NCBI GenBank assembly: GCA_005223075.1
Contig: NJBO01000015.1
Coordinates: 1 to 50,991 of the forward strand
Direction of reading: 5' to 3'
From: a candidate division TA06 bacterium B3_TA06
GTDB taxonomy: Bacteria; Hydrothermota; Tepidihabitantia; B3-TA06
DNA: 50,991 bases
The notes beneath the pieces are model-generated. The model was not told the origin of the DNA. It did not search any database and saw nothing but the letters and a program-made list of their open reading frames with translations. This document shows, in pieces, positions 42,668-50,991 of this stretch (position 1 is the stretch's first letter; each line of letters starts with the position of its first letter). The position numbers and the translations under genes are program-made.

Positions 42668-43639
42668 CTAATCTAATCCTTCGAGGTCAGGATACTTCTC
42701 TTTCATCTCCTCGAGCTGATCCTCAAGAAAGAATACCCACTCGTAGATGAAGTTGCGCTTAAAATCTTCGAATCCCTCTGTAGGAAGAATGAAGGGTGTT
42801 GGGGATGAGGCTTTGAAGAAGTACCTGCCGAGAGGCATCGTGTAGGAACGAGTGGCACGGGAAGGAAAATGAAACTCAAATCGCTGATCCAGTGATTCAT
42901 TAAGTAGAGTAAGTACAAGAGACACCGGTGCCTCATTAATTATCTTTACCGCGCAATGATCCTTGTCGAGCAGGGAGTCTTCCCGTGGGCGGAAGGGTAA
43001 CGGCTCTTTCTGTTTGAGCCTTGCTTTAGCCTCCTTAACCGCTAAGTCAAGAATAGGGTTTTCCTCCTGCCATTCATTAGCAGCTGTTAGAAGATCGAAG
43101 GCACTTGCAGAACGAAGGAGATATTCCCGGTCGGATTCCAACCCCCTCTCAGTTAGAACGAAAATTATGGGAGCCGTTCCCCCCACTGAGATCCACATCT
43201 CGGCTATCCCCCTACGTATAACACGAGAGAGATTCCGATCCGTAAGGAAGCTATGCGCCACAACACCTGCCGTAGGTTCCCCAATCGAAACCATAATCGC
43301 ACGAGATGCTTCATAGAGACTGGTGTCTCGCGCATACTCCCGAAGGGCGTATTCGACCACCTTCTCTCCGTACTTACCTGCCCCATTCTGAACAGCGCCA
43401 GTAAGAAACATGAGACATAACGGTGCAAGAGCCGGTTCTGCATTCCCTCGCTGTAGTACGTAAGGGATGTCATTGGAGTCCAACTTGCTTGCAATCGCCA
43501 TCACTGAGTCAAAAGCTTGTTGCTCGGTTAGCGTTTGGGCAATCTTGTCGAGATTATCAAAGAACTCGCCCAAATAAGGCTTCGGCCCAGCAGCCGGTGT
43601 TGCAGAAAAAACCATAATGAGCATTAAAATATTTTTCAA
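42668..43639 (-). CDS. Secreted protein of unknown function, HEAT-like helices
   Basis: 323 residues. TTG start after AGGAGG: MKNILMLIMVFSATPAAG is a signal peptide. The first 200 residues are helical and repetitive, then a beta domain (VKIINEAPVSLVLTLLNESLDQRFEFHFPSRATRSYTMPLGRYFF) that resembles a small carboxypeptidase-regulatory or Ig-like fold. No family assigned. Probably periplasmic. Confidence 0.6.
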   Translation of the reverse strand: MKNILMLIMVFSATPAAGPKPYLGEFFDNLDKIAQTLTEQQAFDSVMAIASKLDSNDIPYVLQRGNAEPALAPLCLMFLTGAVQNGAGKYGEKVVEYALREYARDTSLYEASRAIMVSIGEPTAGVVAHSFLTDRNLSRVIRRGIAEMWISVGGTAPIIFVLTERGLESDREYLLRSASAFDLLTAANEWQEENPILDLAVKEAKARLKQKEPLPFRPREDSLLDKDHCAVKIINEAPVSLVLTLLNESLDQRFEFHFPSRATRSYTMPLGRYFFKASSPTPFILPTEGFEDFKRNFIYEWVFFLEDQLEEMKEKYPDLEGLD

Positions 43640-45158
43640 GACTACCTCCTTTGTGGTTTAAGCATACAGGCGATTCAGTCTTTGTCAAGGCGTATAAGCG
43701 AGTGTGCCAAGAGACGATTTAACTCTGTCTCTCTTTTTAGAGCATTAATGTTCGGGCTAGTGGTGTTGACTAGCAGGTGTTATCTGCTTATTATTACAGG
43801 ATGTTGTGGGCGTACCGGGTGTTTCAAGTCGCGGGTGATTTATGAACGCGGTAGTGGCGCTGGTCGGGCCGTCTTCTTCATTAAACCTGATCCCCCTGTG
43901 TCCCCTTTAATAAGGGGGATATTTCGATCCCTCTTTGGTTCTCCCTTAGTAAGGGAGACTGCTTTGCCCCCCTTGTGAAGGGGGGTGCCCGCAGGGCGGG
44001 GGGATTAAAGGAAGGTGGCCGCTTCGAAGAGCGGACGGAGGGATCACCGAATCTGCGTTAATCTGCGGATTTAATGCTCCTTTTTGCTAACGCAAAAATA
44101 TCGCAGTGGCTTCGCCCCAATCACCCCTCCCTTGACGGGAGGGGGTAGGGGGAGGGTGTACCACCCCCTCCTTACGCGAAGCGGCGCTTACGCCAATCCT
44201 CCCCCATCAAGGGGGAGGTAATGCTGACGACAAGCACCCTAATCACCCCTCCGTTGATGGATCAGCGTGCCCCCTTCGGGTAGGGGGAGGTGAATCACCC
44301 CCTCCTTTGTCCTCCCCCGTCAAGGGGGAGGTGAATTAGGATCATTACTTTAAGTTACCCCTCCCTTGATGGGACAGCGTGCCTCTTGGGATACTGAGTG
44401 TCCCATAGGGTATCAGGTCGGCCCGCATGATTCTAGTATAGACCTTAACCATCTCTAATTGTCAACCTCCCTTCTTAATCAACAACTTGACCTTAAAAAA
44501 TTCCCCCTCCCCGTTGTGGAGGGGGTAGGGGGAGGGTGTATCACCCCCTCCTTTATTCTCCCCCGTCAAGGGGGAGGGAGTAATGGAAGAAGGGGCTAGC
44601 GCCCCTTCTTAATCCGCGTAATCTGCGTACTCCGAAGGAGAGAACGACTCTCAGAAGTTCTCATCTGTGGTTTCTTCCTATTTGTTATCTATCTGAGCCC
44701 TTTGCAGCTTGCCTTCATGCTCCTTTTGACCGCTAGCTCAAAAAGATCGCAGAGGGCTTCGCCTCAATCACCCCTCCGTTGAGAGATAGGGGGAGGGTGT
44801 ATCACCCCCTCCTTACGCGAAGCGGCGCTTACGCCAATCCTCCCCCATCAAGGGGGAGGTGAATTAGGATCATCACCTTAAGTTACCCCTCCCTTGATGG
44901 GAGGGGGTAGGGGGAGGGTGTATCACCCCCTCCTTTATCCTCCCCCGTCAAGGGGGAGGTAATGCTGACGACAAGCACCCTAATCACCCCTCCCTTGATG
45001 GGAGGGGGTAGGGGGAGGGTGAAAGGCAGGTGTTGACTAATATCCGATACGTGGTTATCATTACGGAATGGGTAAGGCATACTTGATTTCAGGACTTATG
45101 GGGCGTTATCCGAAGCGACTTGAGATGTTAACTGTAAGATTAAGGAACTGCTGAAGTT
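43640..45158. repeat. Gene-free, palindrome-rich intergenic region
   Basis: No coding gene. From 43910 to 45025 it is built of two inverted-repeat units: TCACCCCTCCCTTGATGGG/AGGGGGTAGGGGG (near 44122, 44243, 44357, 44502, 44768, 44883, 44985) and CCTCCCCC(A/G)TCAAGGGGGAGG (near 44196, 44309, 44558, 44838, 44938). A longer block of about 145 bp occurs twice, at about 44080-44222 and 44717-44861. AAGGGGC-TAGC-GCCCCTT at 44589 is another hairpin. It may attract rearrangement and confuse assembly. Confidence 0.85.
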
Positions 45159-46457
45159 ATGAACGCGGTCGTAGCCCTGGTCGGGCGGCCAAATGTTGGG
45201 AAGTCCACGCTGTTCAATCGTCTGGTGGGGCACAGGGAGGCGATCACGCTGAAGACCCCTGGGATAACAAGGGACAGGCTCTACGGAACCGTGCACTGGC
45301 TCTCCAAGAGCTTTACGTTGATTGACACCGGCGGGTTTATCCCCCAGCCTGAGCAGCCGCTCGAAGAGCAGATGCGGCACCAGGTCCAGCTGGCTATCAA
45401 GGAGGCGGAACTGGTTCTTTTGGCGGTGGACGGCAAGGAAGGTCTGCACCCCGCAGATAAGGCCCTGGCCGAAACGCTCAGGAAGGAAGAAAAACCCTAC
45501 ATCGTGGTGGTCAACAAATCGGACGTGCGCACCGCGGAATGGGAGCACCATAGCTTTCACGTGCTGGGCGGGGCAGAGCTTTTCCTCGTATCGGCAGAGC
45601 ATGGTGTGGGATTCGGGGACCTGCTTGAGGAGATCTGCGCCAGACTGACCTTTGGGGAGGAGGGCGAGCCCAGGCCTGAGGTTAAGCTTCTCATCGCGGG
45701 CAGGCCCAACTGTGGGAAATCAACACTCTTAAACGCTATCGTAGGCGAGGAGCGTGCGGTGGTGGATGAGGTGCCTGGAACTACCCGCGACCCTGTTGAT
45801 ACCTACCTGGAGGTCTCCGGCAGGATATGGAGGTTAGTGGATACAGCAGGTCTGCGCCGACGCACTCGCATCAAGGAGAACGTGGAGTACTACGCATCAA
45901 CCAGGCTGCGCAGGGCCCTCGCCAAGGCCCAGATCATACTTCTCTTGATCGATCTTACAGAAGGTGTCACAAGACAGGATAAGAGATTGGCCGCCGAGAT
46001 CATCGGCCGCCGAAAGGGATTGATCTTCGTTTTGAACAAGATAGATCTCTTCGATTCCCAGGCGCTGCGCAACAAACTGGATGAAGCCTCCTATCAGCTG
46101 CGCGGGATCCAGCAGTTCTTCCGTGTGCTTGTCTCAGGCAAGGAAAAGAAAGGGTTGGATGAACTTATCGGAACGGTCACAGCGCTTGTGGAGAAACGCA
46201 GCCAGCGCATCCCAAAGGAGCTTCTGGGTGAATTTGTCCAAAAGATTACCCGCGAACGCCCGCCAGGACGAAGGACAAAGATATACCGATTTATACAGAA
46301 GGAAGGCGCACCGCCGCTGTTCCTGGCAGAAACTAACAAACCTGACGAGCTTGAAGAGACATATCTGCGTTTCCTGACCAACCGGCTGCGCGATGCCTTC
46401 GACTTCACAGGCACCAACCTCAAACTCCAACCCACGCAACGACCGAGGCGCAGATGA
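45159..46457 (+). CDS. der: GTPase Der (EngA), 50S ribosome assembly
   Basis: 432 residues. Two tandem G domains: GRPNVGKST, DTGGF and NKSD; then GRPNCGKST, VPGTTRD, DTAG and NKID. C-terminal KH-like domain (KITRERPPGRRTKIYRFIQKEGAPPLFLAE). Both Walker A loops are intact. Length is normal. The ATG is internally consistent with family starts (MNAVVALVGRPNVGKS). First gene of a core operon with plsY overlapping its end by four bases. Confidence 0.97.
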   Translation: MNAVVALVGRPNVGKSTLFNRLVGHREAITLKTPGITRDRLYGTVHWLSKSFTLIDTGGFIPQPEQPLEEQMRHQVQLAIKEAELVLLAVDGKEGLHPADKALAETLRKEEKPYIVVVNKSDVRTAEWEHHSFHVLGGAELFLVSAEHGVGFGDLLEEICARLTFGEEGEPRPEVKLLIAGRPNCGKSTLLNAIVGEERAVVDEVPGTTRDPVDTYLEVSGRIWRLVDTAGLRRRTRIKENVEYYASTRLRRALAKAQIILLLIDLTEGVTRQDKRLAAEIIGRRKGLIFVLNKIDLFDSQALRNKLDEASYQLRGIQQFFRVLVSGKEKKGLDELIGTVTALVEKRSQRIPKELLGEFVQKITRERPPGRRTKIYRFIQKEGAPPLFLAETNKPDELEETYLRFLTNRLRDAFDFTGTNLKLQPTQRPRRR

Positions 46458-47071
46458 TCTCGCCTCTCTGGGATACGGTAATACTGGCAGTAGTCGGATT
46501 CCTGTCCGGCTCCATCCCCTTCGGTTATCTCGCTGCCTCTGCCAAGGGTGTGGACATCCGCAAGGTGGGCTCGGGCAACATAGGCGCGACCAATGCAATA
46601 AGGGCGCTGGGAACGGGCTGGGGTATAGGGGTAGGGCTGCTGGACGCGATCAAGGGAGCGGTGCCTGCCTACCTTGCTTTGCAGTTCTCACCCTTGCCTG
46701 GTATAGTAGGTGCGGCCGCTGTGCTGGGTCACATCTTCTCACCCTGGCTGCGGTTCAAGGGCGGCAAGGGTGTCGTAACCACTTTTGCCGTATTCCTTGT
46801 ACTTACCCCTTTCCCTGCGCTTACGGCAGTAGGGGTCTGGATACTTCTTTTTCTTACCACCGGCTACGTTTCGGTTGCTTCCGTACTCTCGCTCACCGCT
46901 TTACCTGCTCTTATCTTCCTCTTGGGAAGACTGAACCCTGAGATATCGGTGATCGCCGCTGCAGCCGGCTGCGCTCTTCTGGTGGCGTGGGCGCACCGTG
47001 GCAATATGTTCCGGATTGCCGCAGGCAAAGAACCTAAAGCAAGATTGTGGAAAAAGCTGTGGAAAAGATGA
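46454..47071 (+). CDS. plsY: Acyl-phosphate:glycerol-3-phosphate acyltransferase PlsY
   Basis: 205 residues, five or more membrane helices. FLSGSIPFGYL, KVGSGNIGATNAIRALG, GHIFSPWLRFKGGKGVVT and RGNMFRIAAGKEPKARL are the three conserved motifs. Transfers acyl from acyl-phosphate to glycerol-3-phosphate, using product chemistry linked to gpsA just downstream. ATGA overlap with der. Confidence 0.97.
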   Translation: MISPLWDTVILAVVGFLSGSIPFGYLAASAKGVDIRKVGSGNIGATNAIRALGTGWGIGVGLLDAIKGAVPAYLALQFSPLPGIVGAAAVLGHIFSPWLRFKGGKGVVTTFAVFLVLTPFPALTAVGVWILLFLTTGYVSVASVLSLTALPALIFLLGRLNPEISVIAAAAGCALLVAWAHRGNMFRIAAGKEPKARLWKKLWKR

Positions 47072-48060
47072 GGATAAGTTTCCTTGGTGCAGGTGCCTGG
47101 GGCTCGACGATGGGGATCATGCTCTCACGTGAGGGCCACGATGTGAGGTTGTGGGAGATTGATGCCGCCCGGGTAAAGAAGCTGAAACACAAGCGCAGGC
47201 TTGCCGGTATTCTGCCTGGTGTAAGGATACCCAGCCAACTACACTACACCTCTGATATAGAAGAGGCAATTGCTGGAGCCGATCTTCTGGCCCTTGCGGT
47301 GCCCTGTCAGGCGCTGAGGGCCACCCTGCGCAGGCTGCCCAGAGGATATGAACCGCCGAGGATGGTGGTGAGTCTCATAAAGGGACTGGAGCGCAGGACT
47401 GGCTTTCGTCCCAGCCAGGTCTGGGCCGGGTTTTTCCCTCGCCGTCCGGCGACTGTGCTTTCCGGTCCCTCGATCGCCATCGAGGTGCTTAATGGGCACC
47501 CAACCGCGTTGGTTGCAGCGGGGGACGACGTGGAGGGGGTGAAGAGCGTGCAGAAGGTTTTCTCCATAAACAACCTGCGTGTGTACCGCTCGGGCGATGC
47601 TGTGGGCGTTGAGTTGGGCGGAGCCTTAAAGAACGTTATCGCCATCGCCTGCGGTATCGCCGAAGGGCTGGGGGCCGGAACCAATACCCGCGCGGCGCTT
47701 CTTTCAAGAGGGTTGGCTGAGATCACAAGATTGGGTGAGAGGTTAGGTGCCAACCCAAGGACGTTCGCTGGTCTTGCAGGCTGGGGTGATCTTATCACAA
47801 CCGTTTGGAACCCTGCCTCGCGCAACCACCGCGTAGGTCTGGGGCTTGCCAGAGGCAAGAAGCTTGAGGCGATACTTGCCGAGATCGGTATGGTCGCCGA
47901 AGGGGTTGAAACCTGCCGGATTGCCCATAAACTAGGCAGGATGCACGAAGTCCAGATGCCGATAACCGAGGCCACCTACCGCTTGCTATTCAGGAACGCG
48001 GACCCGCGCAAGGAGATTACGCGTCTTCTTTCACGGTCTTTAAAGGAGGAGGTATGGTAG
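47068..48060 (+). CDS. gpsA: Glycerol-3-phosphate dehydrogenase [NAD(P)+]
   Basis: 330 residues from the ATG at 47068, four bases inside plsY. FLGAGAWGSTMG (NAD-binding), LVSLIKGLE, VLSGPSIAIEV, GGALKNVIAIACGI (catalytic Lys) and GWGDLITT. Makes sn-glycerol-3-phosphate for PlsY. Co-location of plsY and gpsA is common. Confidence 0.97.
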   Translation: MRISFLGAGAWGSTMGIMLSREGHDVRLWEIDAARVKKLKHKRRLAGILPGVRIPSQLHYTSDIEEAIAGADLLALAVPCQALRATLRRLPRGYEPPRMVVSLIKGLERRTGFRPSQVWAGFFPRRPATVLSGPSIAIEVLNGHPTALVAAGDDVEGVKSVQKVFSINNLRVYRSGDAVGVELGGALKNVIAIACGIAEGLGAGTNTRAALLSRGLAEITRLGERLGANPRTFAGLAGWGDLITTVWNPASRNHRVGLGLARGKKLEAILAEIGMVAEGVETCRIAHKLGRMHEVQMPITEATYRLLFRNADPRKEITRLLSRSLKEEVW

Positions 48061-48395
48061 AAGAGCGTTTCTACACAATTACTCAGGTCTCGCGCATGAC
48101 AGTGATCAAGCCGCACGTGCTGCGATACTGGGAGAAGGAGTTTCGCTGGCTGCGGCCACGAAAGAACTCGGCAGGACGCCGCATCTACTCCGAGCATGAC
48201 ATCGAACTCATAAGGCTAATTGAGAGGCTCCTGTACAAGGAAGGCTACTCTATAGCGGGCGCGCGCAGGCGGGTAGGGAAGCTTCTTGCGCTTTCTAACC
48301 AACTTCAACTGCCGCTCTCCGAGGTTCAAACCGATCCCTTGGAAAGGTTCAAGCAGGAACTTAAAGAGGTCCTTAAGATGCTGGGGCGCAAGTGA
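48054..48395 (+). CDS. MerR-family regulator
   Basis: 113 residues. FYTITQVSRMTVIKPHVLRYWEKEFRWLRPRKNSAGRRIYSEHDIELIRLIERLLYKEGYSIAGARR: full MerR HTH and wing, with a short C-terminal helix (a ligand-binding domain is absent). Stop overlaps the next start. Possibly a stress or envelope regulator; such solo MerR genes often accompany core operons of this lineage. Confidence 0.9.
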   Translation: MVEERFYTITQVSRMTVIKPHVLRYWEKEFRWLRPRKNSAGRRIYSEHDIELIRLIERLLYKEGYSIAGARRRVGKLLALSNQLQLPLSEVQTDPLERFKQELKEVLKMLGRK

Positions 48396-48913
48396 CGCCT
48401 GCGGAAACCTCGTGGGGACCTCTGCTGCCCTGGGTTATAGACGGCATCGCAGCGCTCTTGATCCTCGGCTCGGCTGTCTCAGGTCTCATCAAGGGGGCGA
48501 TACGCATCCTTGGAGCGATTGCAGGGGTTGTGGCCGCCATAATCCTGGGCTGGCGCTTCACACCCGCGCTTGCTGAACTCCTGATCCCCAGGATAGGATC
48601 AGTCTTCTTCGGCAAGGTGCTAGCCTTTCTTGCAATCTTTATCGCGGTGATGATAGTTGCCGCGCTCGTTGTCTTCCTCTTGAACAAGCTCTTTGATGCC
48701 ATCCTTCTGGGCTGGGTCAACAAGCTTCTGGGTTTCGTGATAGGACTCGTTATCGGCACGTTCATCGTTTGCGTTATCATCTGGGTCTCGCTTCAGCTGT
48801 ACCCTGAGCTTGCAGACCTCTACACCCATACCCGGCTGGTCAGGCTGTTAGCCGCTATCCTCCTTGTGTTCGCCCCGGGCGCAAGGAGCCCCCCTGTTCC
48901 TCCACCTGCCTGA
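48392..48913 (+). CDS. CvpA-family membrane protein
   Basis: 173 residues, GTG start overlapping the upstream TGA. Four hydrophobic helices; VIDGIAALLILGSAVSGLIKGAIRILGAIAGVVAAIILG and VNKLLGFVIGLVIGTFIVCVIIW fit CvpA (colicin V production). The last 20 residues (APGARSPPVPPPA) look unlike the family and the gene may have been cut or frameshifted at its end. Confidence 0.8.
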   Translation: MTPAETSWGPLLPWVIDGIAALLILGSAVSGLIKGAIRILGAIAGVVAAIILGWRFTPALAELLIPRIGSVFFGKVLAFLAIFIAVMIVAALVVFLLNKLFDAILLGWVNKLLGFVIGLVIGTFIVCVIIWVSLQLYPELADLYTHTRLVRLLAAILLVFAPGARSPPVPPPA

Positions 48914-49105
48914 TCCCTGCTTCGATTATCTCTATCTCGGTAGTCTGCCCCACAAAGGTCTCTATGCTGTCAGTAACTTGTTCGGTATCAACCGGTGCAA
49001 AGGTAGTCTGCGCTCCGCCCGACAGCGTAACCGTTATTGTATCAGAGTCAAAAACCTCTGCACTAAATCCCCTATGATAAGTTGCCGTAACACACCCCGC
49101 TTTTT
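48862..49105 (-). pseudogene. Unidentified protein fragment without start
   Basis: An open minus-strand frame of about 80 codons with no start: VTATYHRGFSAEVFDSDTITVTLSGGAQTTFAPVDTEQVTDSIETFVG. Coding-like beta-rich composition, bounded by a stop at 49106 and TAG at 48859. It overlaps the odd end of the cvpA-like gene on the other strand. Possibly a remnant. Confidence 0.35.
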
Positions 49106-49108
49106 AGT

Positions 49109-49666
49109 TTACCATTCTTCCTCTCGAACAGTAGTTACGTAATCCCTAAAATCTTGAATGAGAGGTTGTATGTCTATCTTAGCCTCCTCAAATAGTTCTA
49201 CGGTTTCTATAGAAGATTCTTCTCCTAAACCGCCCCAACCTTTCATGGCCATTCTCAATTGATCCACAGTAATACGTGCACGATTGTCTTTAGCTTCGAT
49301 AGTAATGGTGAGTCTTATGTAGGGAGTAGCCCGTGCTTCTGCGAGAACATTGTAAGCAAAAGCAGCAATCTTAAAGGACTTTCCTGTGGCTTTTACGTAT
49401 CCTTTACCAGCAATCGTGCCTGCTTCTTTGTCTTCGTATTCGATTACCGCTTTAGACTCCGTGAAAGTTCGCACCATCCATATCCTTGCGTCTCGGTAGA
49501 TTTCGTCTTTTGATTTGCCTTCAACTTCTATCGTTTCCTGTATGATTCGCTCTTCTGGGGGGAGAATGTTAGCCGTAGTAGCACAAGCAGACATCATGAT
49601 AATCACTCCGATAGCTCCCGCTATACCTAGCAAGGGAGCTATACAGTAGGCTATCCATCGTTTCAT
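49109..49666 (-). CDS. Exported protein, DUF4468-like
   Basis: 185 residues from the ATG at 49666. MKRWIAYCIAPLLGIAGAIGVIIMMSAC is a lipoprotein-type signal with acylated Cys. The mature part (ETIEVEGKSKDEIYRDARIWMVRTFTESKAVIEYEDKEAGTIAGKGYVK) fits the DUF4468 TBP-like fold known from FCB bacteria. AGGAGG upstream. Function of the family is unknown. Confidence 0.75.
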   Translation of the reverse strand: MKRWIAYCIAPLLGIAGAIGVIIMMSACATTANILPPEERIIQETIEVEGKSKDEIYRDARIWMVRTFTESKAVIEYEDKEAGTIAGKGYVKATGKSFKIAAFAYNVLAEARATPYIRLTITIEAKDNRARITVDQLRMAMKGWGGLGEESSIETVELFEEAKIDIQPLIQDFRDYVTTVREEEW

Positions 49667-49676
49667 GTCATCCTCC

Positions 49677-50488
49677 TTAGTTTGCTTTCTTCTTTCTACG
49701 TCTAAGGTCTTCGACAAAACCTCCGCCTAAGATACCGGCAGGGAGAGCAAAAAGCCCGACACCTAAAATCGCTATTATAGCTCCGAAAATCTTACCTAAA
49801 AACGTGATGGGATAAATATCTCCGTAACCTACCGTAGTAAGCGTCGCCACACTCCACCACAGGGCATGAGGGATAGAGCGAAACACATCAGGCTGGACGG
49901 CGTTCTCGACATAATACATCAGCGAAGCAGAAATCACAAGAAGAATTATCGTTACAGTCAAAGTCATAACCAGCTCAGCCAACTTCGCCTTCAGAACTCG
50001 CCCCAAGGTTTTTAGTGCCTCTGAATACCTTCCAGCCTTTAAGACCCTGAACATACGAATTACCCGAAGAAATCTAATCATGCGCAAGTCAATAGGAATG
50101 ACGAATGGTAAATAGAAAGGAAGAATGGCAAACAAATCTACAAGCCCCATAAAGGAAACAATAAATCTGAGACGACCAAGCACGGGTCCCAACTTACCAT
50201 AACGTCTGTCTACCGTGCATGACCAAACTCTAAAAACATACTCAACTGTAAAAATCATCACGGAGATAACTTCAAACCACCTGAAGAAAACCGCCCAATG
50301 GGATAGCTCAGGCAAGCTCTGAAGGATTATCGCTAATACATTAGCAAAGCAATAATTAGACTGACAATAAAGATGTCGAAGGTTCTACTGAGCTTATTTC
50401 CTTTAGCAGCAGGTTCCAGAATCTCATGAAGTCGTCTCCGGAAATTTTCGACAGAACCTAGTTTACCCTTCCCTTTTTGTTTCTCCAT
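49677..50488 (-). pseudogene. Voltage-gated K+ channel, broken by a 5-bp duplication
   Basis: The intact frame from 50315 gives S2-S6: FFRWFEVISVMIFTVEYVFRVW, the charged S4 RMIRFLRVIRMFRVL, pore VATLTTVGYGDIYP and S6. The upstream start at 50488 reads MEKQKGKGKLGSVENFRRRLHEILEPAAKGNKLSRTFDIFIVSLIIA and then leaves frame. Removing one of two TTGCT copies (plus strand AGCAAAGCAA, 50343-50352) joins it to NVLAIILQSLPELSHWA, the expected S1. Without repair the channel loses S1 and its start. Confidence 0.85.
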
Positions 50489-50500
50489 TAGCACTTCCGT

Positions 50501-50701
50501 TTAAGGTTTAGGCATAGCCCTCTCTGGGCTTAAGTCTTTAGAGTTGCAAAGCGGACACCGCTTAGCTCCGAATAACAAAACCCAGAGGTAAACGAAAAGA
50601 AACCAAAATCCGCCCGTAATGATAGATAGAAAGATGTGAAGCCCGTGCCGAATGTTTCGCTTAGGCTCTACGAGTTGCTTGCAGTTAGGACAATACTTCA
50701 T
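50501..50701 (-). CDS. Zinc ribbon with membrane helix, small
   Basis: 66 residues: MKYCPNCKQLVEPKRNIRHGLHIFLSIITGGFWFLFVYLWVLLFGAKRCPLCNSKDL. Two CxxC pairs flank a membrane helix; the ribbon faces the cytosol. Ribosome site GGAG. Unknown role, like the envelope operon ribbon proteins. Confidence 0.65.
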   Translation of the reverse strand: MKYCPNCKQLVEPKRNIRHGLHIFLSIITGGFWFLFVYLWVLLFGAKRCPLCNSKDLSPERAMPKP

Positions 50702-50741
50702 GCTGTTCTCCTTTGTCAGCCCTCTTAATTTCGTTTCCCCT

Positions 50742-50991
50742 TTAGCGCACGCGGATGAGCTTTCTTGTAGCCGTATGGTTCCCTGCCTCCATCCTGATGA
50801 AGTAGACGCCAGTGGCCACAGCTCGGCCAAGATCATCTCGACCATCCCAGGTTATAGCATAATAACCCGAGGCCTTGATACCAGAGCTCAGGGTCTTCAC
50901 TGGCCTGCCCGAGACATCGTAGACCTTCAGGTTGACCAGGCCTGAATGGGCAAGCGAATAGTAAATATCGGTGGAAAGCTTGAAGGGGTTG
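50742..50991 (-). CDS. C-terminal part of a secreted protein with FlgD/sorting tail (runs off window)
   Basis: Frame open to the window edge: NPFKLSTDIYYSLAHSG, VNLKVYDVSGRPVKTLSS, YYAITWDGRDDLGRAVATGVYFIRMEAG, TRKLIRVR. A classical FlgD-like/type A sorting tail found on surface proteins of these lineages. The rest of the gene lies beyond 50991. Confidence 0.85.
   Translation of the reverse strand, partial: NPFKLSTDIYYSLAHSGLVNLKVYDVSGRPVKTLSSGIKASGYYAITWDGRDDLGRAVATGVYFIRMEAGNHTATRKLIRVR

Overview
The window looks like chromosomal DNA of an uncultured, probably anaerobic or microaerophilic bacterium. Several secreted proteins end in a short beta-rich tail of the FlgD-like or type A sorting kind (7.5, 9.0, 36.7 and 50.7 kb), as is common in WOR-3/TA06-like and other FCB-type candidate lineages. 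A flavodiiron protein and a YHS-thioredoxin-reductase-like protein suggest oxygen detoxification. The lineage is an inference; there is no rRNA gene here to settle it.

Layout. 0-0.4 kb: end of an IS1595-type transposase. 0.45-6.2 kb: a minus-strand cell-envelope operon of a GH3 enzyme, two membrane proteins with N-terminal zinc ribbons (one ending in a VanX-like dipeptidase), an AAA+ ATPase with zinc ribbons at both ends, and a membrane protein with a C-terminal ribbon. 6.3-8.1 kb: gene debris (a frameshifted DNA methyltransferase, a sorting-domain fragment). 8.1-11.9 kb: a secreted NUC1-type endonuclease and small exported or membrane proteins. 12.1-21.1 kb: an XRE regulator facing a tightly packed minus-strand array of about 22 mostly small, acidic, unrecognised genes, several sharing a DpnD/PcfM-like module. 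21.2-30.6 kb: a complete type I-C CRISPR-Cas system (cas3-cas5-cas8c-cas7-cas4-cas1-cas2, then leader and 22-repeat array), all read leftward, with a terminator after the array. 30.9-32.5 kb: an unknown gene and a YgjP-like metallopeptidase. 32.6-36.0 kb: a perfect sigma-70 promoter, a structured non-coding stretch, and a four-gene element with an HUH-type Rep-like protein and a tyrosine integrase whose 3' end lies inside a tRNA-Arg gene. 36-38.4 kb: a decayed beta-helix gene and a secreted C39-like protein. 38.6-42.0 kb: a redox operon (SHOCT protein, broken DUF302, YHS/TrxB-like, DUF302 remnant, flavodiiron protein, cupin). 42.2-43.6 kb: a PUR-alpha-like nucleic-acid-binding protein and a secreted protein. 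43.6-45.1 kb: palindromic intergenic repeats. 45.2-48.9 kb: a core operon (der, plsY, gpsA, a MerR-type regulator, cvpA-like). 48.9-51 kb: a gene fragment, an exported lipoprotein-like protein, a K+ channel broken by a 5-bp duplication, a small ribbon/membrane protein and the C-terminus of a secreted protein.

The best candidates for something undescribed are the small-gene array abutting the CRISPR array, the zinc-ribbon/VanX/AAA+ envelope operon, the compact Rep-integrase element with its upstream structured RNA or origin, and the six phased 11-bp repeats before the redox operon. Many small lesions (methyltransferase, DUF302, beta-helix gene, channel) show either active decay or assembly errors; reads would decide.
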